From: Bin87 sp034421995
GTDB lineage: Bacteria > Chloroflexota > Dehalococcoidia > Lucifugimonadales > UBA3495
NCBI GenBank assembly: GCA_034421995.1
Contig: DAOUJY010000038.1
Location: forward strand, 54,551 to 118,550
Direction: 5' to 3'
Length of the DNA stretch: 64,000 nt
Positions 16,721 through 25,114 of this stretch are shown one piece after another. The position numbers were made by a program, and so were the translations under genes. The notes under the pieces are model-generated. The model saw only the letters and a program-made list of their open reading frames with translations, had not been told where the DNA came from and did no database searches. Position 1 is the first letter of the stretch; each line of letters begins with the position of its first letter.

Positions 16721-17848
16721 TCAGTCCTTCAAAGCGGGTATCACCTCTTTGCCGAACAGTTCAATGGAGCGCATGGTGTCCTGGTGAGATAGCTGGCCGC
16801 CCTGGGCTTCCAGCAACAGGGAACCCACGCCCAACTCGTCGCGAATGTGGCGCAGTTTCTCTATAACCGTGTCCGGGCTGCCCACCACCAGATGGTAGCG
16901 GTTCTGCAACTCCTCATAGGACATTTCGTGCAACGGCGTGGGCCGCCGGGCCGCCACCGCCGCCGCGCCGGCCCGGGAGGTGTAGCCGGGAGGCGACCAA
17001 TATTCCCGGGGGCCGCGCAGGGGATAGTTCATCCGCCACAGGAAAGCCTTGCCCGATTCCTGCGCCTTCTCGTCGGTGTCGTTGACGTGGGCGCAGATCA
17101 TGAAGGCGAACTTTTCCGGCCCGGGTTCCCAGCCGTCAGCCGCGGCGTATTCCCGGTAGCGGGCGAAGAGGTTCTTCGCCACCTCCAGCGGCGTCAGGAA
17201 GGCCGCATAGGTGTAGCGGTGATGCGCCGTCCACTGCACGGTCTCCGGGCTGCCGGTGCCGGGCACCCACACCGGCGGGTGCGGCTTCTGGACGGGCAGC
17301 ATCCAGGGGTTGACGGCCCGGTAGTGGTAATGGTTGCCCTCCCACCGGAACGGACCCGGCGTCGTCCACGTTTTCACCACGAGATCGTGGCATTCCTCAA
17401 ACCGCTCCCGGTTATAGATCGGATTGGTGTTATTTGCCCAGGACTCGATACCGATTCCGCGCACGAAACCGGAGATGATCCTGCCGCCGGAAATCACGTC
17501 CAACAAGGCGATTTCCTCGGCGAGACGCACCGGGTTATCCGACGTGGGCAGCATATTGCCCAGCATCAGGATCTTCGCCCGGTTGGTGATGCGGGCCAGG
17601 ATGCCGCCGGTTATGTTCACCTCAACGTCCATGCACGACGGCGTGTTGTGGTGTTCGTTGATCATCAGGCCGTCGAAGCCCATTTCCTCGGCGTACTGGT
17701 ACTCGTCCAGGTAACGGTTCATCAAGCCGCTGGCCGTGTTCGGGTCAAAGTAGGTGTTCGGGAAGGTCAACCGCATGGACGGAAACTTTTCGGCTTCCGA
17801 CTCCGGGAACTCGGCGTAGGGCATTTCGGTGAAATAGAAAATGTCCAT
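16721..17848 (-). CDS. LLM-class flavin-dependent oxidoreductase (copy 1)
   Basis: A luciferase-like TIM-barrel monooxygenase (375 residues). Diagnostic blocks: EEMGFDGLMINEHHNTPSC, the barrel strand ILMLGNMLP, AEEIALLDVISGGRIISGFV, and WTTPGPFRWEGNHYHYRAVNPW, then PPVWVPGTGSPETVQW. It is very similar to the copy at 20491-21726, sharing the HHNTP, GNHYH and GTGSPET motifs, so the two are paralogs. The ATG at 17848 has GGAGG upstream. These enzymes use reduced flavin and O2 to oxidise small organics; the substrate is unknown. Such families are expanded in SAR202 Chloroflexota, which supports the taxonomic inference. Confidence 0.88.
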   Translation of the reverse strand: MDIFYFTEMPYAEFPESEAEKFPSMRLTFPNTYFDPNTASGLMNRYLDEYQYAEEMGFDGLMINEHHNTPSCMDVEVNITGGILARITNRAKILMLGNMLPTSDNPVRLAEEIALLDVISGGRIISGFVRGIGIESWANNTNPIYNRERFEECHDLVVKTWTTPGPFRWEGNHYHYRAVNPWMLPVQKPHPPVWVPGTGSPETVQWTAHHRYTYAAFLTPLEVAKNLFARYREYAAADGWEPGPEKFAFMICAHVNDTDEKAQESGKAFLWRMNYPLRGPREYWSPPGYTSRAGAAAVAARRPTPLHEMSYEELQNRYHLVVGSPDTVIEKLRHIRDELGVGSLLLEAQGGQLSHQDTMRSIELFGKEVIPALKD

Positions 17849-17871
17849 GGTGTTGCCTCCAGAACTATGCG

Positions 17872-18453
17872 TTAGACGCTTGTACCGCCATTGCGGACTG
17901 CGGCCAGAAAGTTGGCGAAGCTGGGACTGCGTTGGGCGATATTGTGGGCGTTGAGATTCTTGGCAATGGCTTCTGATGTCAGAGCGGTGTAGATGCGTCC
18001 GGGAAGCAGGTTCTTCAGGTGCTCTTTCGGATTTTCGATATGGTCAGGTTGCGAGGTATCGACACTGCCCAAAGCGTGACCGTCGAGGTATTTTCTGAGA
18101 CCGACAGCATCAGCGAAAAACCAGGCTTCCAAGTGCCATTGGGCGAAGGCACACAGAACTCCGGGTTCAAATTGCTCACCGAGAAGGCGTGATAAGACAG
18201 AGCGTATGGGCTGCAAAACCTCTTCAGGCTGCTTGTTGTCAGTATCCTTAAGTACGATGTACTTGTCGGGCGCAGGCGTGTCGTACCGGACGGACTGGAT
18301 TATTTTGTATGCTTCTTGCGCCGTAATGTCGCGGTGTTTGGGCGGAAAGCGGACGTCAACATGGATGCCATCGTCTCGTAACTGCGCCGTCAAGTGAGGC
18401 AATGCTCGTTGTTCCGTACTGCCTGACGCGATGACCACTACGTACTTCTGCAT
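17872..18453 (-). CDS. DUF4276-like protein, TOPRIM-like, partner of AAA ATPase
   Basis: A 193-residue protein resembling DUF4276. Two acidic sites suggest a TOPRIM-like metal centre: E14 in ASGSTEQRA and D70/D72 in IVLKDTDNK; HLEAWFFAD (about 107-115) is a further typical block. TOPRIM-like partners of AAA/OLD-type ATPases often act as nucleases. The ATG at 18453 is 5 bp after the ATPase stop with GGGAG upstream, so the two genes form a two-gene unit. The arrangement recalls two-component ATPase/TOPRIM phage-defence modules such as PARIS; whether this pair defends the cell is inference. Confidence 0.7.
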   Translation of the reverse strand: MQKYVVVIASGSTEQRALPHLTAQLRDDGIHVDVRFPPKHRDITAQEAYKIIQSVRYDTPAPDKYIVLKDTDNKQPEEVLQPIRSVLSRLLGEQFEPGVLCAFAQWHLEAWFFADAVGLRKYLDGHALGSVDTSQPDHIENPKEHLKNLLPGRIYTALTSEAIAKNLNAHNIAQRSPSFANFLAAVRNGGTSV

Positions 18454-18458
18454 TGCCT

Positions 18459-19577
18459 TTATCTCCCGAATCCCTTGGTCTCGTGGTACTCGCCCAAGCC
18501 AAATCCTGACTCCTCCAAGGCGCGGCGGACACCCTCCGGGTTGCTCTCTTTCTGGACAGTAGTGCCTAAAAAGTCGTCGCGTTTGACGATATTCACTACC
18601 TCTGGTTCGTTTAGATAGCTGAGCAGTAAGGGCGAATGGGTGGTTATCAGGAATTGGGCCCGGCCTCGCGCTTCGCTGATATGCTGGACGAATGCCTCCA
18701 GCGCAGCAGGATGAACGTAGTTCTCCGGCTCCTCAATTCCGATCAATGCTGTTTCCGGCTGTCCGTACAACGCGGTCATCAGCGCCAGCATACGCAGTGT
18801 TCCGCTGGAAACTCCCATTTGGTTAACCGAGTATCGCAACCCGGGTTCTTCTTGCACGAAGTAGAAGCGCTCTTCTGATGTACGCGGTTCTATTCTCGTG
18901 GGCAAACCTATAATCGACTGGGTCGCCTCAACCACTCTTTCAAGGACTTCGGAGGTCATGGCATTGAGGGTTTCACCAAGATTGCGGCCGTAAGGGTCAA
19001 AGCCGCCGATGTCAGGAAGATTCCAATCACGCCGCAATAAGAAAGGGCTCGGGTCAAAAAAGCCCCATCCGCGGACAAAATCTGCGACGTGTCGGGCCGG
19101 GAACGAGGCATCCGCAGCGGCCGCTGCTAGTGCGCAGATAGATGGCCCTTGCAACAGATTCACACCTTCTCCACGCTCGCCTGACCACCACCATCCTCGT
19201 CCCATTTCCGATTCCAACAATTGGCTAGGTGGAAACCCGGGTGTGGTTTCTTGGACACGCTCAACGACGTGAAAATCGTATCCATCCCTGACTAGATTCA
19301 CTGTCCACTCGAATCGTCTGTCGTCTTCTATGATGACTGCTAACTCAACCCGATTAGCTTCCACCCCTTTCCAAGCCAAGTTGATAATGCCTCCTCGCGA
19401 AAAAACCGGGGTGCGAAAATCGCGCATACGCACACCCTCGTTGAGAAATCGCAAGGAGTCCAGAATTGCGCTTTTGCCCGACGCGTTAGCTCCGATGAAC
19501 AGTGAGAGGTCACTCAACTCAATTGTCTCCTCACGGAGGCTGCGATAGTACCTTGCCGTAATTTGTGAGAGCCTCAT
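18459..19577 (-). CDS. AAA ATPase (RecF/OLD-like, AAA_21 type)
   Basis: A 372-residue ABC-like AAA ATPase. The N-terminus MRLSQITARYYRSLREETIEL leads to Walker A GANASGKS (29-36). The C-terminal half contains LIGIEEPENYVHPAAL (Walker B and D-loop), then FLITTHSPLLLSYL. The order is that of stand-alone OLD-like ATPases that lack their own TOPRIM domain. The partner encoded 5 bp downstream supplies a TOPRIM-like domain. Toxin-antitoxin or anti-phage function is plausible for such a pair but not shown by sequence alone. Codon use looks like the neighbours, so no strong sign of recent transfer. Confidence 0.82.
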   Translation of the reverse strand: MRLSQITARYYRSLREETIELSDLSLFIGANASGKSAILDSLRFLNEGVRMRDFRTPVFSRGGIINLAWKGVEANRVELAVIIEDDRRFEWTVNLVRDGYDFHVVERVQETTPGFPPSQLLESEMGRGWWWSGERGEGVNLLQGPSICALAAAAADASFPARHVADFVRGWGFFDPSPFLLRRDWNLPDIGGFDPYGRNLGETLNAMTSEVLERVVEATQSIIGLPTRIEPRTSEERFYFVQEEPGLRYSVNQMGVSSGTLRMLALMTALYGQPETALIGIEEPENYVHPAALEAFVQHISEARGRAQFLITTHSPLLLSYLNEPEVVNIVKRDDFLGTTVQKESNPEGVRRALEESGFGLGEYHETKGFGR

Positions 19578-19634
19578 GGTTCATTCCTGTTCATTTGTTG
19601 CAACGGTCAACTGCATTTCGGCAATGGCGCCGGC

Positions 19635-20414
19635 CTACAAAAAGGCCAGCGCCGTCTGCACGAAATCGTCCGGCTTCTCGATCTGCGGCGAATGTCCGCA
19701 GTTGGAGATGACGGTGACCTGGGAACCGGCGATGGCCTGCTGGTAGAGGTCGGCGCACTCCACGGGCACCAGGTTGTCGTTTTCACCCCAGACGATGTGG
19801 GTCGGGACACTGACACGCCCCAACTTGGCGGGCAGTCTCGGATTGTGCATGTAGGGCCGCCAGGTGAGACGGATTGCCATTTCCCGGTCGCCTTCGGCCT
19901 GATCCGCCTGCTCCCGCGTGGGCTCAGTCCCGAAGAGCTCGTCCCATTCCGGTACCTGGCTTGGGTCGTGATACACCAGATCGCGGATCTGCTGGGGGTT
20001 GATAATGAAGATGTCGGTGATCTCGCCTTCGTTGGGCTTGATGCCAGCGGCGCCCACCAGCATTACCTTGCTGAAGGCGTGTCCGGTCATGGACAGCATT
20101 TCCGCCGCCAGCCAACCCCCCATGGAGAACCCGATGGCGCGCACGTTTTCCAACCCTTCCTGCTCCTGATACCAGGTGTAGAAACAGGCCAGGTCCTGCA
20201 TGGATTCCACCCACCCCGGTCGGTCGCTCTTGCCGTAGCCGGGATGCGAGGGAAGATAGACAGTGAACCTTTCGGCCAGCGCGTGGGCGTAGCGGCGCGG
20301 GCCGGCGTTCCCTCCGGCGCCGTGCAGCACCAGCAGCGGGTCGCCGGAGCCGCCCTTGTACACCTGCAAGTTTGCGCCGGCCACGGAAATCGTTTCCTCG
20401 GTGAAGTTTGCCAT
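19635..20414 (-). CDS. Alpha/beta hydrolase (copy 1)
   Basis: A 259-residue alpha/beta-fold hydrolase. The oxyanion region is LVLHGAGGNAGPRRYA, the nucleophile elbow GFSMGGW, and the acid and histidine lie in WGENDNLVP and NCGHSPQIEKP. The last block resembles meta-cleavage-product hydrolases and epoxide-hydrolase relatives. Start: the ATG at 20414 has AAGGAG 10 bp upstream; the frame continues upstream without a better site. It follows an LLM oxidoreductase gene on the same strand, and a second LLM/hydrolase pair exists at 38-40 kb, suggesting that oxygenase and hydrolase act in sequence on related substrates. Confidence 0.85.
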   Translation of the reverse strand: MANFTEETISVAGANLQVYKGGSGDPLLVLHGAGGNAGPRRYAHALAERFTVYLPSHPGYGKSDRPGWVESMQDLACFYTWYQEQEGLENVRAIGFSMGGWLAAEMLSMTGHAFSKVMLVGAAGIKPNEGEITDIFIINPQQIRDLVYHDPSQVPEWDELFGTEPTREQADQAEGDREMAIRLTWRPYMHNPRLPAKLGRVSVPTHIVWGENDNLVPVECADLYQQAIAGSQVTVISNCGHSPQIEKPDDFVQTALAFL

Positions 20415-20454
20415 TGGAGATATGCTCCTTGTATTGTCAGCTAATGGCATTATG

Positions 20455-20482
20455 GTAGGGGCGAATAATTATTCGCCCCTAC
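20455..20482. repeat. 28-bp perfect palindrome, family P, copy 1
   Basis: The segment reads gtaggggcgaataa and then its exact reverse complement. Near-identical copies lie at 34276-34303 and 41252-41279. This copy is between the LLM stop and the downstream hydrolase start on the same strand, so it could form a hairpin in the shared mRNA. Confidence 0.85.
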
Positions 20483-20490
20483 GCCGCCGG

Positions 20491-21726
20491 TTAGAGGGAG
20501 GTCAACCCGGGCATCACGCCTTCCTTTTGGAAGGGGTCGGTCAATTCCAGCTCTTCGCCGATTTCGCGGAGGGCCGGCAGCACTTCCTGGCCCATCAGCT
20601 CGAGGCAGCGCATGGTGTCCTCATGGCTGATGGAGCCGTCGTTGGTCCACACCGCCAAGATGCCGGGACGCATATAACTGAGCACCTCGCGCAGTTGGCT
20701 TACGACGGTATCGGGACTGCCGATAATCCACCGCTTCGAGTCCAGAATCTCGTCGTAGTGCGCTGCGTCCAGACCGCCCACCCGGAACGGGTCGCTGCGG
20801 ATCTGCTCGCGCAAGCGCAGGAACCGGGGGTCGTTGCTGCGGCTGCCGTAACCCACCGGAGAGGCGTAGTCACGGGGCAGCGGGATGCGGCCCACGCCGA
20901 TGTTGCCCACCATGTAGCCCTTGCCCACGTCGTAGGCTTTCTCGTCGGTATCCTGAACGTGGATACGCACCAGGTAACCGAAGTTCTCGGGGCCGGGTTC
21001 GTAGCCGTGCTCACGGGCCGCTTCAGTGTAGATGGACTTCATGTCCTGGGTGCCCTGGGGATCGGTTTCCAAGAAGATGTAGGGATAGTTGCGCTCAGCA
21101 CACCACACCAGGGTTTCCGGGCTGCCGGTGCCGGGAATCCAGATGGGCGGATGGGGCTTTTGCATCGGCACCTGGAAGGGGTTGACCACGCGGAAGTGGT
21201 AGTGGTTGCCTTCCCAGCGGAAGGGGCCCGGCGTGGTCCAGGTTTTCACCACCAGGTCGTGGGCCTCCTCAAACCGTTCCCGGTTGAACAGTGGGTTGGT
21301 GTTGGTAGCCAGACTCTCGACGCCGGTGCCGCGCACGAAGCCGGACACCAGCCGGCCGCCGGAGATCATGTCAATCTCGGCCAACTCTTCAGCCAACCGG
21401 ATGGGGTTGTCAAAAATGGGCAGCGGGTTGCCCAGGAGCACGATCTTGGTGTTCTTGGTGTTGCGCGCCAGGATGGCCGCTTCCAGGTTCATGGTCGCGC
21501 CCAGGCAGGTGGGCGTGTTGTGGTGCTCGTTGAGCATCAGCCCATCGAACCCCATCTCCTCCGAGTACTCATACTCGTCCAGGTACATGTTGTAGAGGTA
21601 ATGGCCTTCCTGGGGGTTGAAGTTGGAGTTCGAAAACGTGAGCCGCACGGCCTCGTTGGGCGAGTTGCGCACGTCCTCCTCGGTGTAGTTCACGTAAGCC
21701 CGTTCGGTAAAACGCATCAGGAACAT
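20491..21726 (-). CDS. LLM-class flavin-dependent oxidoreductase (copy 2)
   Basis: A 411-residue luciferase-like monooxygenase, paralogous to the 16.7-kb copy: EEMGFDGLMLNEHHNTPTC, IVLLGNPLPIFDNPIRLAEELAEIDM (barrel), GGRLVSGFVRGTGVES, WTTPGPFRWEGNHYHFRV and PPIWIPGTGSPETLVW. A roughly 35-residue longer C-terminus includes RVGGLDAAHYDEILDSKRW. The ATG at 21726 follows a strong AAGGAGG site 8 bp away. The downstream hydrolase lies behind the P-family palindrome. The substrate is unknown. Confidence 0.9.
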   Translation of the reverse strand: MFLMRFTERAYVNYTEEDVRNSPNEAVRLTFSNSNFNPQEGHYLYNMYLDEYEYSEEMGFDGLMLNEHHNTPTCLGATMNLEAAILARNTKNTKIVLLGNPLPIFDNPIRLAEELAEIDMISGGRLVSGFVRGTGVESLATNTNPLFNRERFEEAHDLVVKTWTTPGPFRWEGNHYHFRVVNPFQVPMQKPHPPIWIPGTGSPETLVWCAERNYPYIFLETDPQGTQDMKSIYTEAAREHGYEPGPENFGYLVRIHVQDTDEKAYDVGKGYMVGNIGVGRIPLPRDYASPVGYGSRSNDPRFLRLREQIRSDPFRVGGLDAAHYDEILDSKRWIIGSPDTVVSQLREVLSYMRPGILAVWTNDGSISHEDTMRCLELMGQEVLPALREIGEELELTDPFQKEGVMPGLTSL

Positions 21727-21824
21727 TGGATGGCCTCCTTGTGTGGTTGGCCTGAGCGGGGGCGCTTTGCTTTGACGCCATGATACACCGCAAGGCAACG
21801 CTTCGCCTGCCGCTGTGGGGCGAT

Positions 21825-22067
21825 TTAGTCGGGCCAGTTGGCCGGCTTGTAAATGCCGTGTTTATCAAACAGATGCTCCAGCTCCACCATCAGTCTGCCA
21901 GCCTGCTCCTGGTCCAGTACTCGCCTTACTATCATGCGAATGTTCTCGGCAAGCAACCAGTTGAGTTCCACATCATCTGATGGGAAGAAATCGGCGGACG
22001 GATAAATCACGCCGTCGTATTCCACTGGTCCAGATTGATGAGGTTCCTGATTGTTCGGTGCGGTCAT
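21825..22067 (-). CDS. Small hypothetical protein
   Basis: An 80-residue acidic protein (MTAPNNQEPHQSGPVEYDGV start, IYKPANWPD end). No recognised domain; the middle predicts one helix (NWLLAENIRMIVRRVLDQEQ). The ATG at 22067 is chosen over an upstream GTG inside the Uma2 gene; only a weak AAGAG ribosome site is present. It lies 29 bp after the frameshifted Uma2 gene and reads in the same direction. Confidence 0.5.
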   Translation of the reverse strand: MTAPNNQEPHQSGPVEYDGVIYPSADFFPSDDVELNWLLAENIRMIVRRVLDQEQAGRLMVELEHLFDKHGIYKPANWPD

Positions 22068-22096
22068 TGATATACTCTTAAGGCTGCAAAACCCGG

Positions 22097-22889
22097 CTAC
22101 TCCGGCGGCTGCCCAAGTTCCCACAGCTGTTCTTGCAGCCGGCGTACCTGCTCCTGGTACTCCGCGTTGGCGGCGAGGGCAGCGTCTCGCTCTTCCATCG
22201 CGGCGTCTCGCTCTTCCTCAGCTGCTATCCTGGCCAGCCGCTGCCCCCGGCGGTTGGTCAGCACTTCCCCGGTAACCGGGTCTTGCAGTTCCAATCGGCC
22301 CGCCCGCGCCCGCAGGTTGAGGCGCAACATCGGGCTGTAACCCCATTCCGCTCCGTCGGCATCGGTATAGATAGGAACCGGACGATAAGCACCCCCTTCC
22401 AGATACTCCCCGGCCAGCCCCGCCCCGTACAGTTCTCCATCGGTGCGGTCAAACCGCCAGTATTCCTGGAGGCCCAGCCGGGCATACAGGTCGCGCTTGT
22501 AGCCGGTATCGTTGTCGGCGGTGGACTCGGAGGCCACTTCCAGTACGAAGTCGGGCGGTTTGCCCACTTCCCAAATTACGTAGCCATTACGATGCAGGGT
22601 AGCGTCGGCGTCCACGCCGAAGGCGATATAGACGTCGGGCTGAACCCGCCGGTTGCGGTCGCTGGGGTCGTAATAGACGATTGCTGTTGGTGTCGATAAA
22701 CACATCGGTGCGGTCGCCTACTACCAAATCGTAAAGGATTTGCAGCGCATAGTGGATGTCGGGGTTTTGCAGCATAAGGTCGTCGGGCGGTTCGGCGTCC
22801 GGCAGCGGCGGCGCGCCCGGGTCGAAGAAAGGGTCCAGGTTGGGGATACCCACGCTGCCCGGCGCCGCGTAGGCCGGCTTGGTGGTCAT
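22097..22889 (-). pseudogene. Uma2-family protein, frameshifted near 22690
   Basis: Uma2 (DUF820) proteins are PD-(D/E)XK-like predicted nucleases common in Chloroflexota and Cyanobacteria. Here the gene starts at the ATG at 22889 and runs in one frame to DRTDVFIDTNS, then the match continues in another frame as AIVYYDPSDRNRRVQPDVYIAFG, ending QLWELGQPPE. The intact paralog at 24108-24902 shows the same order (GRPDVFVRTD, then FRPDLYLAF, NGYVIWETGKPPDF, LEVASET), which places the break near 22690. The core VIWEVGKPPDFVLEVASEST and the C-terminal coiled coil rich in AAEEERDAAMEERDAAL survive. It may be a decayed copy, a programmed shift or an assembly error. It starts 1 bp after the stop of the upstream LLM gene. 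Confidence 0.75.
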
Positions 22890-22890
22890 C

Positions 22891-24069
22891 TCAGGCCTCC
22901 GCTCCGACAGTTGACGGCTTGAAGTGCGGCATTACCTCCGCCGCAAAACGTCCCATCTGGTCTTTGAATTGCTGCGTCGTCGCGCCCATGGGGAAGGCGA
23001 TCATGATCTGTTCCAGGCCGGGGTACTTGTGCTGCAGCTCTTGCAAGTAGGCCACGGTGTCCTCCGGGCTTCCAGCGAACCAGGCTCGGTTGTCGATCAC
23101 ATCCTGGAAGTTGGTGCCGGCGGCAATGTGGCGGGCCACGCCGCCGGGGCCGGTGGCTGCGATCTGCGTGTCGTCGTAGCGCAGCATCCCCAAAGGAGCG
23201 GCGAATTTGACGTGTTCCTCAAACAGGGGCTGAAGCTGTCTGCGAGCGCCGGCGGTGCTGTCGTCCACCATGGCCCACAGCCCAATGCACAGGCCCTCAC
23301 CCAACGCCAGGTCGCGGCCGGCCCGCTGGTTGGCCGCCTGGTAGCGATGCACCCACTCGTCCACGTACTGCTCGCCCGTGCCGAGGATGACGCCCTTGAT
23401 GCCCCACTTGGCCATGAAGTCCAACGCCCGGTCCGACGCGCTGACGATGGGCTGCCAGACGTCAGCGGGTTGGGTCCTGGGCCTGGGCACCAAAGTCACT
23501 TCTTTGAGGTCATAACCACGATAGGGGATATCCGGCGGAATGGTGTAATGCTTGCCCTGGTGGGAGAAGGCGTCGCTGTTAAACGCTTTCATCACGATCT
23601 CAAACTGCTCTTCAAAAAGCTCGCGGTTGGCGTCGCCGTCGATCATCGGCGCGCCGAAGGATTCAACCTCGCGGGTGTGGTAGCCGCGACCGATGCCGAA
23701 AACCACGCGGCCCTCGGTGAGGATGTCCACCATGGCGAAGTCCTCGGCCAGCCGGATGGGATGCCACATGGGTAGGATGTTGAACCCGCAGCCAAACTTG
23801 ATGCGCCTGGTGTGCTGGGCCAGGTATTGGCTCATGATGAGCAGGTTGGGGATGCACTCGTAGCCCTCCCGCTGGAAGTGGTGTTCCGCCATCCAGAGGA
23901 CGTCGAAACCCAGATCATCCAGAAAAATGGCGGCCTGTCGGGCTATGTCCATGGCCATGGAAAGGCGGTCATTGTCGTACCACCGGTCGTTGGCGGGAAT
24001 GCCTTCGAACCCGATGCCGTCGCCTTCCAGGACATGGCCGGCGTAGAGGACGGAAAAGTCTTTGATCAT
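22891..24069 (-). CDS. LLM-class flavin-dependent oxidoreductase (copy 3)
   Basis: A 392-residue luciferase-like monooxygenase of a different subgroup from copies 1 and 2: FLDDLGFDVLWMAEHHFQRE, IKFGCGFNILPMWHPIRLAE, MVDILTEGRVVFGIGRGYHTREVE, then WQPIVSASDRALDFMAKWG and a C-terminal FAGSPEDTVAYLQEL. The EHHF motif and GRGYHTREV are typical of alkanal-monooxygenase-like members. It starts at the ATG at 24069. The Uma2 gene begins 1 bp after its stop, implying a shared transcript. Confidence 0.88.
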   Translation of the reverse strand: MIKDFSVLYAGHVLEGDGIGFEGIPANDRWYDNDRLSMAMDIARQAAIFLDDLGFDVLWMAEHHFQREGYECIPNLLIMSQYLAQHTRRIKFGCGFNILPMWHPIRLAEDFAMVDILTEGRVVFGIGRGYHTREVESFGAPMIDGDANRELFEEQFEIVMKAFNSDAFSHQGKHYTIPPDIPYRGYDLKEVTLVPRPRTQPADVWQPIVSASDRALDFMAKWGIKGVILGTGEQYVDEWVHRYQAANQRAGRDLALGEGLCIGLWAMVDDSTAGARRQLQPLFEEHVKFAAPLGMLRYDDTQIAATGPGGVARHIAAGTNFQDVIDNRAWFAGSPEDTVAYLQELQHKYPGLEQIMIAFPMGATTQQFKDQMGRFAAEVMPHFKPSTVGAEA

Positions 24070-24107
24070 CGGTAATTCCTCCCGATTCGATGCGTCGCCA
24101 CCAGCCG

Positions 24108-24902
24108 TTATTGCGCGTTGTGAGCTGGCGGTTCCTGACCCGCCAACTGCGCTTCCAATTGCCGGATGCGCTCCTGGGCCTGTTGTAGTTCCGCCACCGC
24201 TTCATCCCGCTCTGCGACCGCTTCGTCCCGTTCCTCTTCAACCAAGGATATGTCGCACAGGTAGCGGCCAGTTTTGCGGTCGTAAAAGCGCAGTTTCGAT
24301 TCGTCGTCAACGTCCCAATCCCAGGCCGGGTTCCAGCACAGGCACAAATCCAGCACGGCGCTGTAGCCCCAAATGGTTCCGTCGGCTTCCGTATGCAGGT
24401 CGATGGGGTGGTAGATGCCGTCAACCAGCACATCGCCGGCCAGGGGATAGCCGTACCAGTCGCCGCCAGTGGGATCCACCCGCCAGTATTCGATGATGCC
24501 GACGCTGGCGTACAGCCCCGGCTTCTCCGCCGTGTCCCGCTCGTTGGTGGTTTCAGAAGCGACTTCCAACGCAAAGTCCGGCGGCTTGCCGGTTTCCCAA
24601 ATCACGTACCCGTTGCGCCGGCGAATTGCGTCCGTATCCACGCTGAAGGCCAGGTACAGGTCCGGCCGGAAGTGATAGTTCATGCTGTACTGGTTGTAAA
24701 AGATGAAGCCGTCGGTGCGTACAAACACGTCGGGCCGGCCGGAGAAGTGCCGAGCCACGAAGTAACCGCTCTTGTCGATGACCGGGGTTTGCAGCACATC
24801 GCCTCGTTTCTCCGGGTCGGGGCAGACGTAATCATCGGGCAAGACGATGGGGGTAAGTTTGCGGTAAGAGGCGCTGGTGGAGGCGGTTTGCGTGGTGGAC
24901 AT
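24108..24902 (-). CDS. Uma2-family (DUF820) predicted restriction-like endonuclease
   Basis: A 264-residue intact Uma2 protein with the family's PD-(D/E)XK-like core: FRPDLYLAFSVD, NGYVIWETGKPPDFALEVASET, GLYASVGIIEYWRVDPTGG, and a C-terminal Glu-rich coiled coil (EEERDEAVAERDEAVAELQQ). These proteins occur in many copies per genome; their role is unclear and they are usually not tied to a methylase. It is the upstream paralog of the frameshifted copy, with one LLM gene in between. The start at 24902 follows the divergent serA promoter region. Confidence 0.82.
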   Translation of the reverse strand: MSTTQTASTSASYRKLTPIVLPDDYVCPDPEKRGDVLQTPVIDKSGYFVARHFSGRPDVFVRTDGFIFYNQYSMNYHFRPDLYLAFSVDTDAIRRRNGYVIWETGKPPDFALEVASETTNERDTAEKPGLYASVGIIEYWRVDPTGGDWYGYPLAGDVLVDGIYHPIDLHTEADGTIWGYSAVLDLCLCWNPAWDWDVDDESKLRFYDRKTGRYLCDISLVEEERDEAVAERDEAVAELQQAQERIRQLEAQLAGQEPPAHNAQ

Positions 24903-24948
24903 GGCGCGAACCTCAGCCTGTGGTTAACGGCCGCTGCCGGTTGTGCGG

Positions 24949-24977
24949 CTGACAGTCAAAACCCTTTGTGCTACCAT
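24949..24977 (+). promoter_or_regulatory. Promoter for serA
   Basis: CTGACA (24949-24954) and TACCAT (24972-24977) are spaced by exactly 17 bp. TACCAT occurs again about 20 bp downstream. The same TACCAT -10 with a perfect TTGACA precedes the SRP RNA gene at the far end of the window, which supports this reading. The leader to the serA ATG would be about 130 nt. Confidence 0.5.
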
Positions 24978-25114
24978 CGAAGTGTCGTTATGCTACCATC
25001 GCCGGCGAAGCGTGTCATTGCGCGGCCCTATTCTATGTGGCCGGCAAACCCGGCGCATCGTTTCCCTGCTCCGGCGACCATACAACTGGCCGCGACCCGG
25101 AGGCTCCGACCCTC

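Noticed and set aside
20356..21783. 475-codon plus-strand open frame opposite LLM copy 2
   Set aside because: Same cause; LLM motifs are complete on the other strand.
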